The translations under genes were made by a program, and so were the position numbers. The notes under the pieces are model-generated. The model saw nothing but the letters and a program-made list of their open reading frames with translations. It ran no database searches and was not told the origin of the DNA. A stretch of DNA of 64,000 bases from Hydrogenophaga flava NBRC 102514 (GTDB lineage: Bacteria; Pseudomonadota; Gammaproteobacteria; Burkholderiales; Burkholderiaceae_C), in assembly GCF_001571145.1 (NCBI RefSeq), contig NZ_BCTF01000003.1, positions 124,001-188,000 of the forward strand, given 5' to 3'. Positions 10,348-17,876 of this stretch are shown in pieces (position 1 is the first letter of the stretch; every line of letters begins with the position of its first letter).

Positions 10348-10692
10348 TCAGCCCTTGGCGGGCGGCTCGGGCAGCAGGCAGCCTTCGACCACCTGGAGGT
10401 CGTTGTCCTTGGCGAAGTTCATGACGAAGTCCCAGGCCATGGGCTCGGCCTCACGCAGGTCGGTGTGCACGATCACCACCTTGGTGCCATTCATCACGGT
10501 GGGCACGCACCAGGGTGAGTAGGCGATGTGGCAGCCGATGCGGCCAGACGCGCCACCTGGTCCGAACTGGCTCATCACCCCTGCCAGACGTTCCGCCCAG
10601 TCGCTGGGGCGAAACGTGCGTCCACCCCGGGTGATTCCCTGGATGAACACTTGTTTGGTGGTGGGGCGGTCGACCATGGAGTGGAATGCCAT
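10348..10692 (-). CDS. DUF3579 domain protein
   Basis: Small cytoplasmic protein of 114 residues matching the betaproteobacterial DUF3579 family ([68 protein letters not shown]). No function is established. It is divergent from argD, and its own promoter carries a 15-bp palindromic site shared with the gntR promoter (see 10706-10734), so it may belong to the same regulon as the TCA-cycle regulator; that link is inference. Confidence 0.85.
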   Translation of the reverse strand: MAFHSMVDRPTTKQVFIQGITRGGRTFRPSDWAERLAGVMSQFGPGGASGRIGCHIAYSPWCVPTVMNGTKVVIVHTDLREAEPMAWDFVMNFAKDNDLQVVEGCLLPEPPAKG

Positions 10693-10705
10693 TGCGGATG
10701 GCGGT

Positions 10706-10734
10706 ATTCTATCTTATATAAGACTTGCGGTCAG
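10706..10734 (-). promoter_or_regulatory. Promoter of the DUF3579 gene with palindromic operator candidate
   Basis: On the minus strand: -35 CTGACC (10734-10729), 17-nt spacer, -10 TAGAAT (10711-10706). The spacer contains the perfect 12-bp palindrome TCTTATATAAGA (10712-10723), directly abutting the -10. The 15-mer GTCTTATATAAGATA (10724-10710) is identical to one in the gntR promoter at 41954-41968. A second palindrome, GGGTTAACCC (10734-10743), borders the -35. Confidence 0.65.
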
Positions 10735-10819
10735 GGTTAACCCGGTCGGCGCCGGAAGACGGTACTGTGCCGCATCTCTGTGATGCAGAACAAGCAAAGA
10801 AGATGCCGGTGCCTGCCCC

Positions 10820-10825
10820 TAAAAT
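10820..10825 (+). promoter_or_regulatory. Candidate -10 box of argD
   Basis: TAAAAT lies 68 nt before the argD ATG and just upstream of the leader hairpin at 10836. No convincing -35 at 17-nt spacing. Confidence 0.35.
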
Positions 10826-10835
10826 CGCTTTTCAA

Positions 10836-10868
10836 CGGCTCAACCTGCGTTGAGCCGCTTCTTTTTCT
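10836..10868 (+). terminator. Terminator-like hairpin in the argD leader
   Basis: Stem CGGCTCAA, loop CCTGCG, stem TTGAGCCG, then CTTCTTTTTCT. It ends about 25 nt before the argD ATG and starts about 10 nt after the candidate -10. It could be an attenuator, a 5' stabilising stem, or the terminator of a short upstream transcript. Confidence 0.55.
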
Positions 10869-10893
10869 GGCCCTTGGTCTCTGGAGTTGCCCC

Positions 10894-12099
10894 ATGAAAG
10901 CCGCCCCCGTCGTCCCGTCCTCGCCCCATGTGATGAACACCTACGGCCGCCTGCCGATCGCGCTGACGCACGGCAAGGGCTGCCGAGTCTGGGACGTCAA
11001 CGGCAAGGAATACCTGGACGCGCTGGCCGGCATCGCGGTGAACACCCTGGGGCACGGCCACCCCAAGCTGGTGAAGGCGCTGCAGCAGCAGGTGGCGGAC
11101 ATGATCCACTGCTGCAACTATTACCACGTGCCCGGCCAGGAAGAGCTGGCGAAGCTGCTGGTGGAGCGCTCCGGCCTGACCAACGCCTTTTTCTGCTCCA
11201 CCGGTCTGGAAGCCAACGAGGCCGCGCTCAAGCTGGCGCGCAAGTTCGGCCACGACAAGGGCATCGATAAGCCGCAGATCGTGGTCTACGAAAAGGCCTT
11301 CCATGGCCGCTCGATTGCCACGCTGTCGGCCACCGGCAACCCCAAGGTGCAGGCTGGCTTCGGCCCGCTGGTGGAGGGCTTCATCCGCGTGCCGATGAAC
11401 GACCTTGAAGCTCTGAAGAAGGCCACCCAGGGCAACCCGAACGTGGTGGCCGTGTTCTTCGAGACCATCCAGGGCGAAGGCGGCGTGAACCCGATGCGCG
11501 CCGAGTACCTGCAAGGCGTGCGTGCGCTGTGCGACGCCAACGACTGGCTGATGATGATCGACGAGGTGCAGTGCGGCATGGGCCGCACCGGCAAGTGGTT
11601 CGCCCACCAGTGGGCGGGCATCAAGCCCGACGTGATGCCCCTAGCCAAGGGCCTGGGCTCGGGCGTGCCGATCGGAGCCGTCGTCGCCGGCCCCAAGGCC
11701 GCGAACATCTTCGGCCCGGGTAACCACGGCACCACCTTCGGCGGCAACCCGCTGTCCATGCGCGCGGGCATCGAAACCATCCGCATCATGGAAGAGGATG
11801 GCCTGCTGCAGAACGCCGCGAAAATGGGCACGCTGATCCAGACCAAACTGGTCACCGCCCTGATGGGCAAGAAGGGCGTGAAGGAAGTGCGCGGCCAGGG
11901 CCTGATGATCGGCATCGAGCTGGAGCAGCCCTGCGGCGTGATCACCCAGCGCGCGGCCGACGCCGGCCTGCTGCTGTCGGTGACGGCCGACAACGTGATC
12001 CGCCTGGTGCCTCCGCTGATCATCAGCGGTGCCGAGGCCGACGAGATCGTCGCCCGCCTGCTGCCGATCATCGAGACCTTCCTCAAAGAACAGGGCTGA
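10894..12099 (+). CDS. argD: Acetylornithine aminotransferase ArgD
   Basis: PLP-dependent transamination between N-acetylornithine and N-acetylglutamate semialdehyde in arginine synthesis; such enzymes often also serve succinyl-diaminopimelate in lysine synthesis. 401 residues, class III aminotransferase. Visible: the CSTGLEANEAALKLAR phosphate-binding stretch (101-116), ETIQGEGGVNP (190-200), MIDEVQCGMGRTGKWF with D223, and the Schiff-base K252 in PLAKGLGSGVPIG. Start at 10894 (MKAAPVVPSSPHVMNTYGRLPI) has TGGAG 7-8 nt before it; the longer in-frame extension into the hairpin leader is rejected. Followed by argF after 19 nt. Confidence 0.95.
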   Translation: MKAAPVVPSSPHVMNTYGRLPIALTHGKGCRVWDVNGKEYLDALAGIAVNTLGHGHPKLVKALQQQVADMIHCCNYYHVPGQEELAKLLVERSGLTNAFFCSTGLEANEAALKLARKFGHDKGIDKPQIVVYEKAFHGRSIATLSATGNPKVQAGFGPLVEGFIRVPMNDLEALKKATQGNPNVVAVFFETIQGEGGVNPMRAEYLQGVRALCDANDWLMMIDEVQCGMGRTGKWFAHQWAGIKPDVMPLAKGLGSGVPIGAVVAGPKAANIFGPGNHGTTFGGNPLSMRAGIETIRIMEEDGLLQNAAKMGTLIQTKLVTALMGKKGVKEVRGQGLMIGIELEQPCGVITQRAADAGLLLSVTADNVIRLVPPLIISGAEADEIVARLLPIIETFLKEQG

Positions 12100-12118
12100 C
12101 CGCCCCGGAGCGCACCGC

Positions 12119-13066
12119 ATGTCCATCCGCCACTACCTGCAGTTCAAGGATTTCAGCGCCGAGGAATACGGCTACCTGTTGCGCCGCGCCGCCTTCATCA
12201 AGGCCAAGTTCAAGGCGGTCGAGAAGTACCAGCCCTTCGCCGACCCGGACCGCACCCTGGCCATGATCTTCGAGAAGGCCAGCACGCGCACGCGTGTGAG
12301 CTTCGAGGCCGGCATGTACCAGATGGGCGGCTCGGTGGTGCACCTGACCACCGGTGACAGCCAGCTCGGCCGCGCCGAGCCGATCGAAGACAGCGCGCGT
12401 GTCATCAGCCGCATGGTCGACATCGTGATGATCCGCACCTTCGGCCAGGACAAGCTGGAGAAGTTTGCCGAGTACTCGCGCGTACCCGTCATCAACGGCC
12501 TGACCAACGAGTTCCACCCCTGCCAGATCCTGGCCGACCTGTTCACGCTGACCGAGTACCGCCCGGCCCCCAGCGGCGATCCGCTGGACGCGATCCGCGG
12601 CAAGGTGGTGGCCTGGGTGGGCGACGGCAACAACATGGCCAACACCTGGCTGCAGGCGGCCGAGTTGCTGGGCTTCACCGTGCACGTGAGCACGCCCAGC
12701 GGCTACGAGGTGGACACGAAGCTCGCCGGCATCTCCAACCCGGCCTGCTACAAGGTGTTCAGCGACCCGAAGGAAGCCTGCAAGGGCGCCGATCTGGTGA
12801 CCACCGATGTGTGGACCAGCATGGGCTACGAGGCCGAGAACGAAGTCCGCCGCGCCGCCTTCAAGCAGTGGTGCGTGGACGAGGCCATGATGGCCGTGGC
12901 CCAGCCCGACGCGCTGTTCATGCACTGCCTGCCCGCCCACCGCGGCGAGGAAGTGACCGCCGAGGTCATCGACGGCCCGCAAAGCGTGGTCTGGGACGAG
13001 GCCGAGAACCGCATGCACGTGCAGAAGGCACTGATGGAGTACCTGCTGCTGGGCCATCTGGCCTGA
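12119..13066 (+). CDS. argF: Ornithine carbamoyltransferase ArgF
   Basis: Converts ornithine and carbamoyl phosphate to citrulline. 315 residues, a normal length. Carbamoyl-phosphate site STRTR at 55-59 (EKASTRTRVSFE), HPCQILADL in the middle, the ornithine-binding DVWTSMGYE and the catalytic-loop HCLPAHRGEE near the C terminus are all intact. GGAG precedes the ATG by 8 nt. Co-transcribed with argD; argG and argH are not in the window. Confidence 0.97.
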   Translation: MSIRHYLQFKDFSAEEYGYLLRRAAFIKAKFKAVEKYQPFADPDRTLAMIFEKASTRTRVSFEAGMYQMGGSVVHLTTGDSQLGRAEPIEDSARVISRMVDIVMIRTFGQDKLEKFAEYSRVPVINGLTNEFHPCQILADLFTLTEYRPAPSGDPLDAIRGKVVAWVGDGNNMANTWLQAAELLGFTVHVSTPSGYEVDTKLAGISNPACYKVFSDPKEACKGADLVTTDVWTSMGYEAENEVRRAAFKQWCVDEAMMAVAQPDALFMHCLPAHRGEEVTAEVIDGPQSVVWDEAENRMHVQKALMEYLLLGHLA

Positions 13067-13074
13067 GCCGCCCC

Positions 13075-13386
13075 GTGAGCGCCTGCACGACCTGCGGCGC
13101 CTGCTGCGCCAGCTTCCGCGTGGACTTCTCGGTGTACGAGACGCAATCCGAAGGCGGCAGCGTGCCCGATGGGCTGTGGGTGCCGGTGACCGACAGCATC
13201 AGCCGCATGCGCGGCACCGACCACGGCCGTCCGCGCTGCGCAGCACTGTACGGCCCGGTGGGCCAGAAGGCCACCTGCGGCATCTACGAGTGGCGGCCCA
13301 GCCCCTGCCGTGAATTCGAGGAAGGCAGCGACGCCTGCGACGCCGCGCGGCGCCGCCACGGCCTGGCACCGCTGGCCGGCCACTGA
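13075..13386 (+). CDS. YkgJ-like cysteine-cluster protein, copy 1
   Basis: 103 residues from a GTG start 8 nt after argF. The N terminus carries the CxxCGACC signature (ACTTCGACC-type, here residues 4-11) of the YkgJ/zinc-or-iron-chelating domain family (PF03692), with further Cys in RPRCAAL, KATCGIYEW, SPCREF and SDACD. The function is unsettled; metal binding is predicted from the cysteines. It is about half identical by eye to the next gene, so the pair is a tandem duplication. No signal peptide. Confidence 0.85.
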   Translation: MSACTTCGACCASFRVDFSVYETQSEGGSVPDGLWVPVTDSISRMRGTDHGRPRCAALYGPVGQKATCGIYEWRPSPCREFEEGSDACDAARRRHGLAPLAGH

Positions 13387-13390
13387 ACGC

Positions 13391-13711
13391 ATGTCCGCCT
13401 GCCAGTCCTGCGGAGCCTGCTGCGCCGCCTACCGGGTGCAGTTCTCCGTCTACGAACTCGACGACGCTGGCGGCACCGTCCCCGCTGCGATGACCGAGCC
13501 GGTCAATGGCGCCACCAGCCGCATGCAAGGCACCGGCGAGGTGCCGATCCGATGCGTGGCGCTGACCGGCACGGTGGGCCAGTCCGTGGGCTGTTCGATC
13601 TACCTGCAACGCGCCGCGCCCTGCCGCGAGCTGACCGAAGGCAGCTACGCATGCAACAAGGCCCGCGCCCGCCACGGCCTGCCTGCCCTGGGCGAAGGCC
13701 TGCCCGTCTGA
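13391..13711 (+). CDS. YkgJ-like cysteine-cluster protein, copy 2
   Basis: 106 residues, four nt downstream of copy 1. It has the same frame of cysteines: CQSCGACC at 4-11, PIRCVAL, VGCSIYLQ, APCREL and YACNKAR, and the same flanks (FSVYELDDAGGTVP versus FSVYETQSEGGSVP; RARHGLPALG versus RRRHGLAPLAG). This is a predicted metal-binding protein of unknown role, and retention of every cysteine in both copies suggests both are functional. Followed after 9 nt by the methyltransferase gene. Confidence 0.85.
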   Translation: MSACQSCGACCAAYRVQFSVYELDDAGGTVPAAMTEPVNGATSRMQGTGEVPIRCVALTGTVGQSVGCSIYLQRAAPCRELTEGSYACNKARARHGLPALGEGLPV

Positions 13712-13720
13712 ACACACACC

Positions 13721-14650
13721 ATGCAAGCCCTGCTCGACACCATCGCCCACGCCACACCGGGCCCCGACGCCCAGCGCCTGTTCCACGGCCGCGGCGGCCT
13801 GCACCCCGGCTGCGAAGACTGGGCACTGGACTGGTACCCGCCCGTGTGGGTGCTCACGAAGTTCGGCGAAGCCACCGACGACGAGACCCGTGTCGTGGGT
13901 GAGGCCCTGGCGGCCCGGCAGGCGCAGATCGCGCCCGGCCAGCCGCTGAACTGGGTGTTCCAGCGCCGCCAGCCCGACGGCCCGGTCAGCCGCCCCGTCA
14001 CCGACCTGATGGCCGGCGGCGTGCCCGATCCGCACCTGGTCAGCGAGGATGGCGCGCGCTACCGCGTGCAGGTGCAGCGCGGCCAGAACCACGGCCTGTT
14101 CCTCGACATGGCCGAGGGCAGGCGCTGGGTGCGCGCGCACGCGAACGGCGCCAAGGTGCTCAACCTGTTCGCCTACACCTGCGCCTTCTCGGTGGCCGCG
14201 CTGCAGGGCGGCGCGAAGGAAGTGATCAACCTCGACATGGCGCAGGGTGCGCTGACCACCGGCCAGCAGAACCACCAGCTCAACGGCATCCACGGCGGCG
14301 CGAAGTTCCTGGCGCACGACCTGTTCAGTTCCTGGGGCAAGGTCACGCGCATGGGGCCGTACGACCTGGTGATCGCCGACCCGCCGAGCTACCAGAAGGG
14401 CAGCTTCGTCGCGACCAAGGACTGGCCGCGCCTGCTGCGCCGCCTGCCCGACCTGCTCAAGCCAGGCGGCCACGCCCTGCTCTGCCTGAACGCCCCGGAG
14501 ATTCCCGAGCAGTTCCTGCGCGACCAGCTGGCCGCCGAGGCGCCTGAACTGGTTGTGGAGGAGCGACTGCCCAACCCCGCCGCCTTCGCCGACGTGTCGC
14601 CCGACCGCGCGCTCAAGGTGCTGGTAGCGCGGTTGCCGGCGCTGGCCTGA
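13721..14650 (+). CDS. RlmI-like class I SAM-dependent methyltransferase
   Basis: 309 residues. The C-terminal two thirds are a Rossmann methyltransferase of the RlmI/RlmK family (23S rRNA m5C/m7G enzymes): VLNLFAYTCAFSVAALQGGAKEVINLDMA is the SAM site, and ADPPSYQKGSFVATKDW is the catalytic DPP motif region. It lacks the N-terminal PUA domain of E. coli RlmI and is about 90 residues shorter, so the exact RNA or protein target is uncertain. Last gene of the argD-argF-YkgJ-YkgJ run; ends 6 nt before the convergent feo operon. Confidence 0.8.
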   Translation: MQALLDTIAHATPGPDAQRLFHGRGGLHPGCEDWALDWYPPVWVLTKFGEATDDETRVVGEALAARQAQIAPGQPLNWVFQRRQPDGPVSRPVTDLMAGGVPDPHLVSEDGARYRVQVQRGQNHGLFLDMAEGRRWVRAHANGAKVLNLFAYTCAFSVAALQGGAKEVINLDMAQGALTTGQQNHQLNGIHGGAKFLAHDLFSSWGKVTRMGPYDLVIADPPSYQKGSFVATKDWPRLLRRLPDLLKPGGHALLCLNAPEIPEQFLRDQLAAEAPELVVEERLPNPAAFADVSPDRALKVLVARLPALA

Positions 14651-14656
14651 CGCGTT

Positions 14657-14842
14657 TCAGTGGCAGCCGCCCGAGCGGCCGCTGCAGCCCTTGCAGGCGC
14701 CGCAGGCCGACGATTGCGGGGGCTCGGCCCCCGCCGCCTTGTCCGGCCGCGACCCGGCCCGCACACGGCGCCACCACGGCCGCAGCAGGTACACCAGCGC
14801 GCCGCCCACGCACAGCAGCACGATCAGAAACTGGATGTTCAT
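14657..14842 (-). CDS. Small FeoB-associated Cys-rich membrane protein
   Basis: 61 residues. One N-terminal transmembrane helix (FLIVLLCVGGALVYLL, about 4-19) followed by a basic stretch and a C-terminal cysteine cluster CGACKGCSGRSGGC ending in His. Size, layout and position immediately after feoB resemble the FeoB-associated cysteine-rich proteins that stand in place of FeoC; exact role unknown, possibly metal or redox sensing. The ATG overlaps the feoB stop as ATGA, which supports coupling and shows that it is a real gene despite its length. Confidence 0.78.
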   Translation of the reverse strand: MNIQFLIVLLCVGGALVYLLRPWWRRVRAGSRPDKAAGAEPPQSSACGACKGCSGRSGGCH

Positions 14843-16713
14843 GAACCGCTCCAGGCCAGCACCAGCCGGTAGGTGAACCACGAGGCCACCCAGGCCAGGG
14901 CGAACAGGTAGACCGTGACAATGGCCGCATGGCGCCAGCCGCCCGCCTCGCGACGGATGGCCGCCAGCGTGGCCACGCACTGCGGTGCGTAGACGAACCA
15001 GACCAGCAGCGACAGCGCCGTGGCCAAAGACCACTGGCTGCCGATCAGGCCACCGAGCGCATCGGCCACCTGGTCACCGCTGGCGCTCAGCGCGTACACC
15101 GTGCCCAGCGCCGCGACCACCACCTCGCGCGCCGCCATCGTCGGGATCAGCGCCACCACGATGCGCCAGTCGAAACCCAGCGGCGCGAACAGCGGCGCCA
15201 GGAACAGGCCCAGGCGGCCTGCGAAGCTGGCTTCGACCGGCGCCCCAGTGAACCCCTCGGGAGGCGCCGGATAGCTGGAGAGGAACCACAGCAGCACCAT
15301 CAGCGCAAGGATGATCCCGCCCACGCGCTTGATGAAAATCAGCGCACGTTCCCACAGGCCGCGCGCGATGTTGCGCGGGCTGGGCCAGCGGTAGGCCGGC
15401 AGCTCCATCAGCAGCGGCGTCGACCGACCGCCAGCGCCGCGGCGCGAGACGATGAAGGCCACAGCCATCGCACTCGCAATGCCCAGCGCGTACAGCCCGA
15501 ACAACACCAGGCCCTGCAGGTTGAACAGGCCGGCCACGCTGCGCTGCGGCACGAAGGCACCGATCAGCAGCGCGTACACGGGCAAGCGCGCCGAGCAGGT
15601 CATCAGCGGCGCCACCAGGATGGTGAGCCAGCGGTCGCGCCAGTGGCTGATGGTGCGAGTGGCCATGATGCCGGGCACCGCGCAGGCGAAGCTGGACAGC
15701 AGCGGAATGAAGGAACGGCCCGAGAGCCCCACGCTGCCCATCAGCCGGTCCATGAGGAAAGCCGCGCGCGGCAGGTAGCCCGAGTCTTCGAGCAGGAAGA
15801 TGAACAGGAACAGCACCAGGATCTGCGGCAGGAAGACCAGCACGCCGCCCACGCCCGCGATCACGCCGTCCACCAGCAGGCTGCGCAGCGGGCCTTCTGC
15901 CATGTGCGCAGCCACCTGCTCTCCCAGCCAGCCCATGCCCGCTTCGATCAGGTCCATGGGCCAGGCGGCCCAGGCGAACACCGCCTGGAACATCAGCAGC
16001 AACAGGCCCGCCAGCAGCGCATAGCCCCAGACCGGGTGCAGCGCCCAGCGGTCGATGCGGTCGTCGGCTGTCCAGCGGCGCGGCGGCTCGTCCAGCACCG
16101 CGGCCAGCAGGGTGCGCACGCGCAGGTTCAGTTGCCCGGGGTCGGTCGCCACGCCCAGGTCACCGGGCGGTTGGGGTGGCGGCAGGCCGGCCGCCATCAG
16201 TTCGTCGAGCTGGCGCAGCAGGGCCTGGGCGCCGTCGCGCTGCACGCCCACAGCCGTGACCACCGACAGGCCCAGTTCTTCGGCCAGGCGGGCGGTGTCG
16301 ATGCGCAGCCCCCGCGCCTGCGCCACATCGGCCATGTTCAGCACCAGCACCATCGGCAGGCCCAGCGCCTGGGCTTCGAGCACCAGGCGCAGGTTCAGCC
16401 GCAGGTGGGTGGCGTCGACCACGCAGACCAGCAGGTCGGGCCGCGCCTCGCCGGCCAGCCGGCCGGTGACCACGTCGCGCGTCACCGACTCGTCCTGGCT
16501 CAGCGGCTCCAGGCTGTAGGTGCCTGGCAGGTCCAGCACCTGGGCGCGCCGGCCCTGCGGGGTTTCCAGCCAGCCCTGCTTGCGCTCAACCGTCACGCCG
16601 GCGTAGTTGGCGACCTTCTGGCGCGCGCCAGTGAGCAGGTTGAACAGCGCGGTCTTGCCGCAGTTCGGGTTGCCCAGCAGCGCCAGACGGGGCAGTGCCA
16701 CAGCGCCGTTCAT
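14839..16713 (-). CDS. feoB: Ferrous iron transporter FeoB
   Basis: Inner-membrane Fe(II) permease with a cytosolic GTPase. 624 residues, shorter than E. coli FeoB (773) but normal for many betaproteobacteria. N-terminal G domain: G1 GNPNCGKT (14-21), G2 NYAGVTVE, G3 DLPGTYSL, G4 NMAD. The membrane part from about residue 220 has two Gate repeats with PLLSSFACAVPGIMATR, where the conserved cysteine is present, and IPTMAAREVVVAALGTVYA. The start overlaps the feoA stop as ATGA. Transcription is probably under Fur control from the box at 17062. Confidence 0.95.
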   Translation of the reverse strand: MNGAVALPRLALLGNPNCGKTALFNLLTGARQKVANYAGVTVERKQGWLETPQGRRAQVLDLPGTYSLEPLSQDESVTRDVVTGRLAGEARPDLLVCVVDATHLRLNLRLVLEAQALGLPMVLVLNMADVAQARGLRIDTARLAEELGLSVVTAVGVQRDGAQALLRQLDELMAAGLPPPQPPGDLGVATDPGQLNLRVRTLLAAVLDEPPRRWTADDRIDRWALHPVWGYALLAGLLLLMFQAVFAWAAWPMDLIEAGMGWLGEQVAAHMAEGPLRSLLVDGVIAGVGGVLVFLPQILVLFLFIFLLEDSGYLPRAAFLMDRLMGSVGLSGRSFIPLLSSFACAVPGIMATRTISHWRDRWLTILVAPLMTCSARLPVYALLIGAFVPQRSVAGLFNLQGLVLFGLYALGIASAMAVAFIVSRRGAGGRSTPLLMELPAYRWPSPRNIARGLWERALIFIKRVGGIILALMVLLWFLSSYPAPPEGFTGAPVEASFAGRLGLFLAPLFAPLGFDWRIVVALIPTMAAREVVVAALGTVYALSASGDQVADALGGLIGSQWSLATALSLLVWFVYAPQCVATLAAIRREAGGWRHAAIVTVYLFALAWVASWFTYRLVLAWSGS

Positions 16714-17018
16714 GCCGCCTCCCGCACACGCAGCAGCGCCGCCTCGTGGGCCCGCAGCGCGAAGGTCGATCCGCCCACCCGCACGGCGATCGGCCCGCCG
16801 CGGCCGCCGGCGCGCGCCACGATCTCGACCACCTCGCCGGGCAGGAAGCCGATCTCCGCCAGGCGGTGCAAGGTCCGGCGGACCTCGGGGTCGTGCACCG
16901 GCGCAAAGCCCTGCAGCAGCGCCGGGGTGCGCAGGGGCCAGGCGTCGAGGGTGCGCGGCGCGGTGTCGCGGGTGTCCGGGCAGGCGCCGGTGCAGGAAGG
17001 GGACGGGGCAGTGGACAT
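16710..17018 (-). CDS. feoA: Ferrous iron transport protein A
   Basis: 102 residues from the ATG at 17018 (MSTAPSPSCTG); an ATG at 17033 and a TTG at 17063 are alternatives, and none has a strong Shine-Dalgarno. The C-terminal 75 residues are the FeoA SH3-like domain (VRRTLHRLAEIGFLPGEVVEIVARAGGRGGPIAVRVGGSTFALRAHEA), thought to help FeoB. The N-terminal about 30-residue extension contains two cysteines and is not typical of E. coli FeoA. First gene of the feo operon; a Fur box lies 44 nt upstream of the chosen start. Confidence 0.88.
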   Translation of the reverse strand: MSTAPSPSCTGACPDTRDTAPRTLDAWPLRTPALLQGFAPVHDPEVRRTLHRLAEIGFLPGEVVEIVARAGGRGGPIAVRVGGSTFALRAHEAALLRVREAA

Positions 17019-17061
17019 GGTGGAACCCGGCATCGGAAGAGAAGGTGTTTCCAATGTATTC

Positions 17062-17082
17062 AAACGAGATCGTTTCTCATTT
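17062..17082. promoter_or_regulatory. Fur box upstream of feoAB
   Basis: AAACGAGA TCGTT TCTCATTT (plus strand) is an inverted repeat with 7 of 8 paired positions, closely resembling the classical Fur consensus read as AAATGAGAA...TCTCATTT. It lies just upstream of feoA on the minus strand and within about 130 nt of the divergent kynB. It predicts Fe(II)-Fur repression of feo. Confidence 0.75.
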
Positions 17083-17209
17083 GCTTTTGATCAAGGTCTG
17101 CCCGCATTTCTTTGTCCTGCATCCAATTTGCTTTAGGCTTAAATTATTTTCTGATCGTTGGGAATAACCGACACCACGGTTTTTTCGTGGGTGCTACCTT
17201 CCCCGAACC

Positions 17210-17857
17210 ATGAAAAACCATCCCCCACGCTCCCAAAAGCTCTGGGACATTTCCCCTCCTGTGCACGCCGGATCGCCCGTGTTTCCGGGCGACACGGCCT
17301 ATTCGCAACAGTGGATGGCCCGTATCGGCCCCGGCTGTCCTGTCAACGTGAGCGCGATCACGCTGAGCCCGCACGTGGGCGCCCACGCCGACGCACCGCT
17401 GCACTACGACCCCGAGGGCGCGGCCATCGGCGCCGTGGACCTGCAGGCCTTCATCGGCCCGTGCCGGGTGATCCACGCCATCGGCTGCGGGCCTCTGGTG
17501 CGGCCGGAGCATCTGGCGCACGCCATGGACGGGCTGCCGGCGAGGGTTCTGGTGCGTGTGTATGAACAAATGCCGCAGGACCGATTCGACACCGCCCTGC
17601 CCGCCTTCGCGCCCGAGACCGTGGCGCTGCTGGCCGATCGCGGCGTGCTGCTGATCGGCATCGACAGCGCCAGCATCGACCCGGCCGAGAGCAAGACCCT
17701 GGACAGCCACCAGACCATCCGCCAGCGCGGCCTGCGCGTGCTGGAGAACCTGCTGCTGGACGACGTGCCCGAGGGCGACTACGAGCTGATCGCCCTGCCC
17801 CTGAAGCTGACCACCGCCGACGCCAGCCCGGTGCGCGCGGTGCTGCGTGAACTGTGA
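17210..17857 (+). CDS. kynB: Kynurenine formamidase KynB
   Basis: Hydrolyses N-formylkynurenine to kynurenine and formate, second step of tryptophan catabolism. 215 residues of the cyclase-like metal-dependent family: WDISPPVHAGSPVFPGD at the start, the metal-ligand motif HVGAHADAPLHY (the HxGTHxDxPxH family motif with Ala for Thr), and GIDSASIDPAESKTLDSHQ near the end. Heads the kynB-kynU-kynA cluster and is divergent from feoA. No kyn regulator of the Lrp type is adjacent. Confidence 0.93.
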   Translation: MKNHPPRSQKLWDISPPVHAGSPVFPGDTAYSQQWMARIGPGCPVNVSAITLSPHVGAHADAPLHYDPEGAAIGAVDLQAFIGPCRVIHAIGCGPLVRPEHLAHAMDGLPARVLVRVYEQMPQDRFDTALPAFAPETVALLADRGVLLIGIDSASIDPAESKTLDSHQTIRQRGLRVLENLLLDDVPEGDYELIALPLKLTTADASPVRAVLREL

Positions 17858-17876
17858 ACCCGAAGGAGACCCACCG

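Noticed and set aside
10780..10893. Longer N terminus for ArgD
   Set aside because: It would translate through the leader hairpin and candidate -10; the ATG at 10894 has a Shine-Dalgarno and fits the family length.
17172..17193. Hairpin CACCACG...CGTGGGTG before kynB
   Set aside because: Only five uninterrupted pairs plus a bulge, and the T-run is in the loop, so it is neither a good terminator nor a clear operator.
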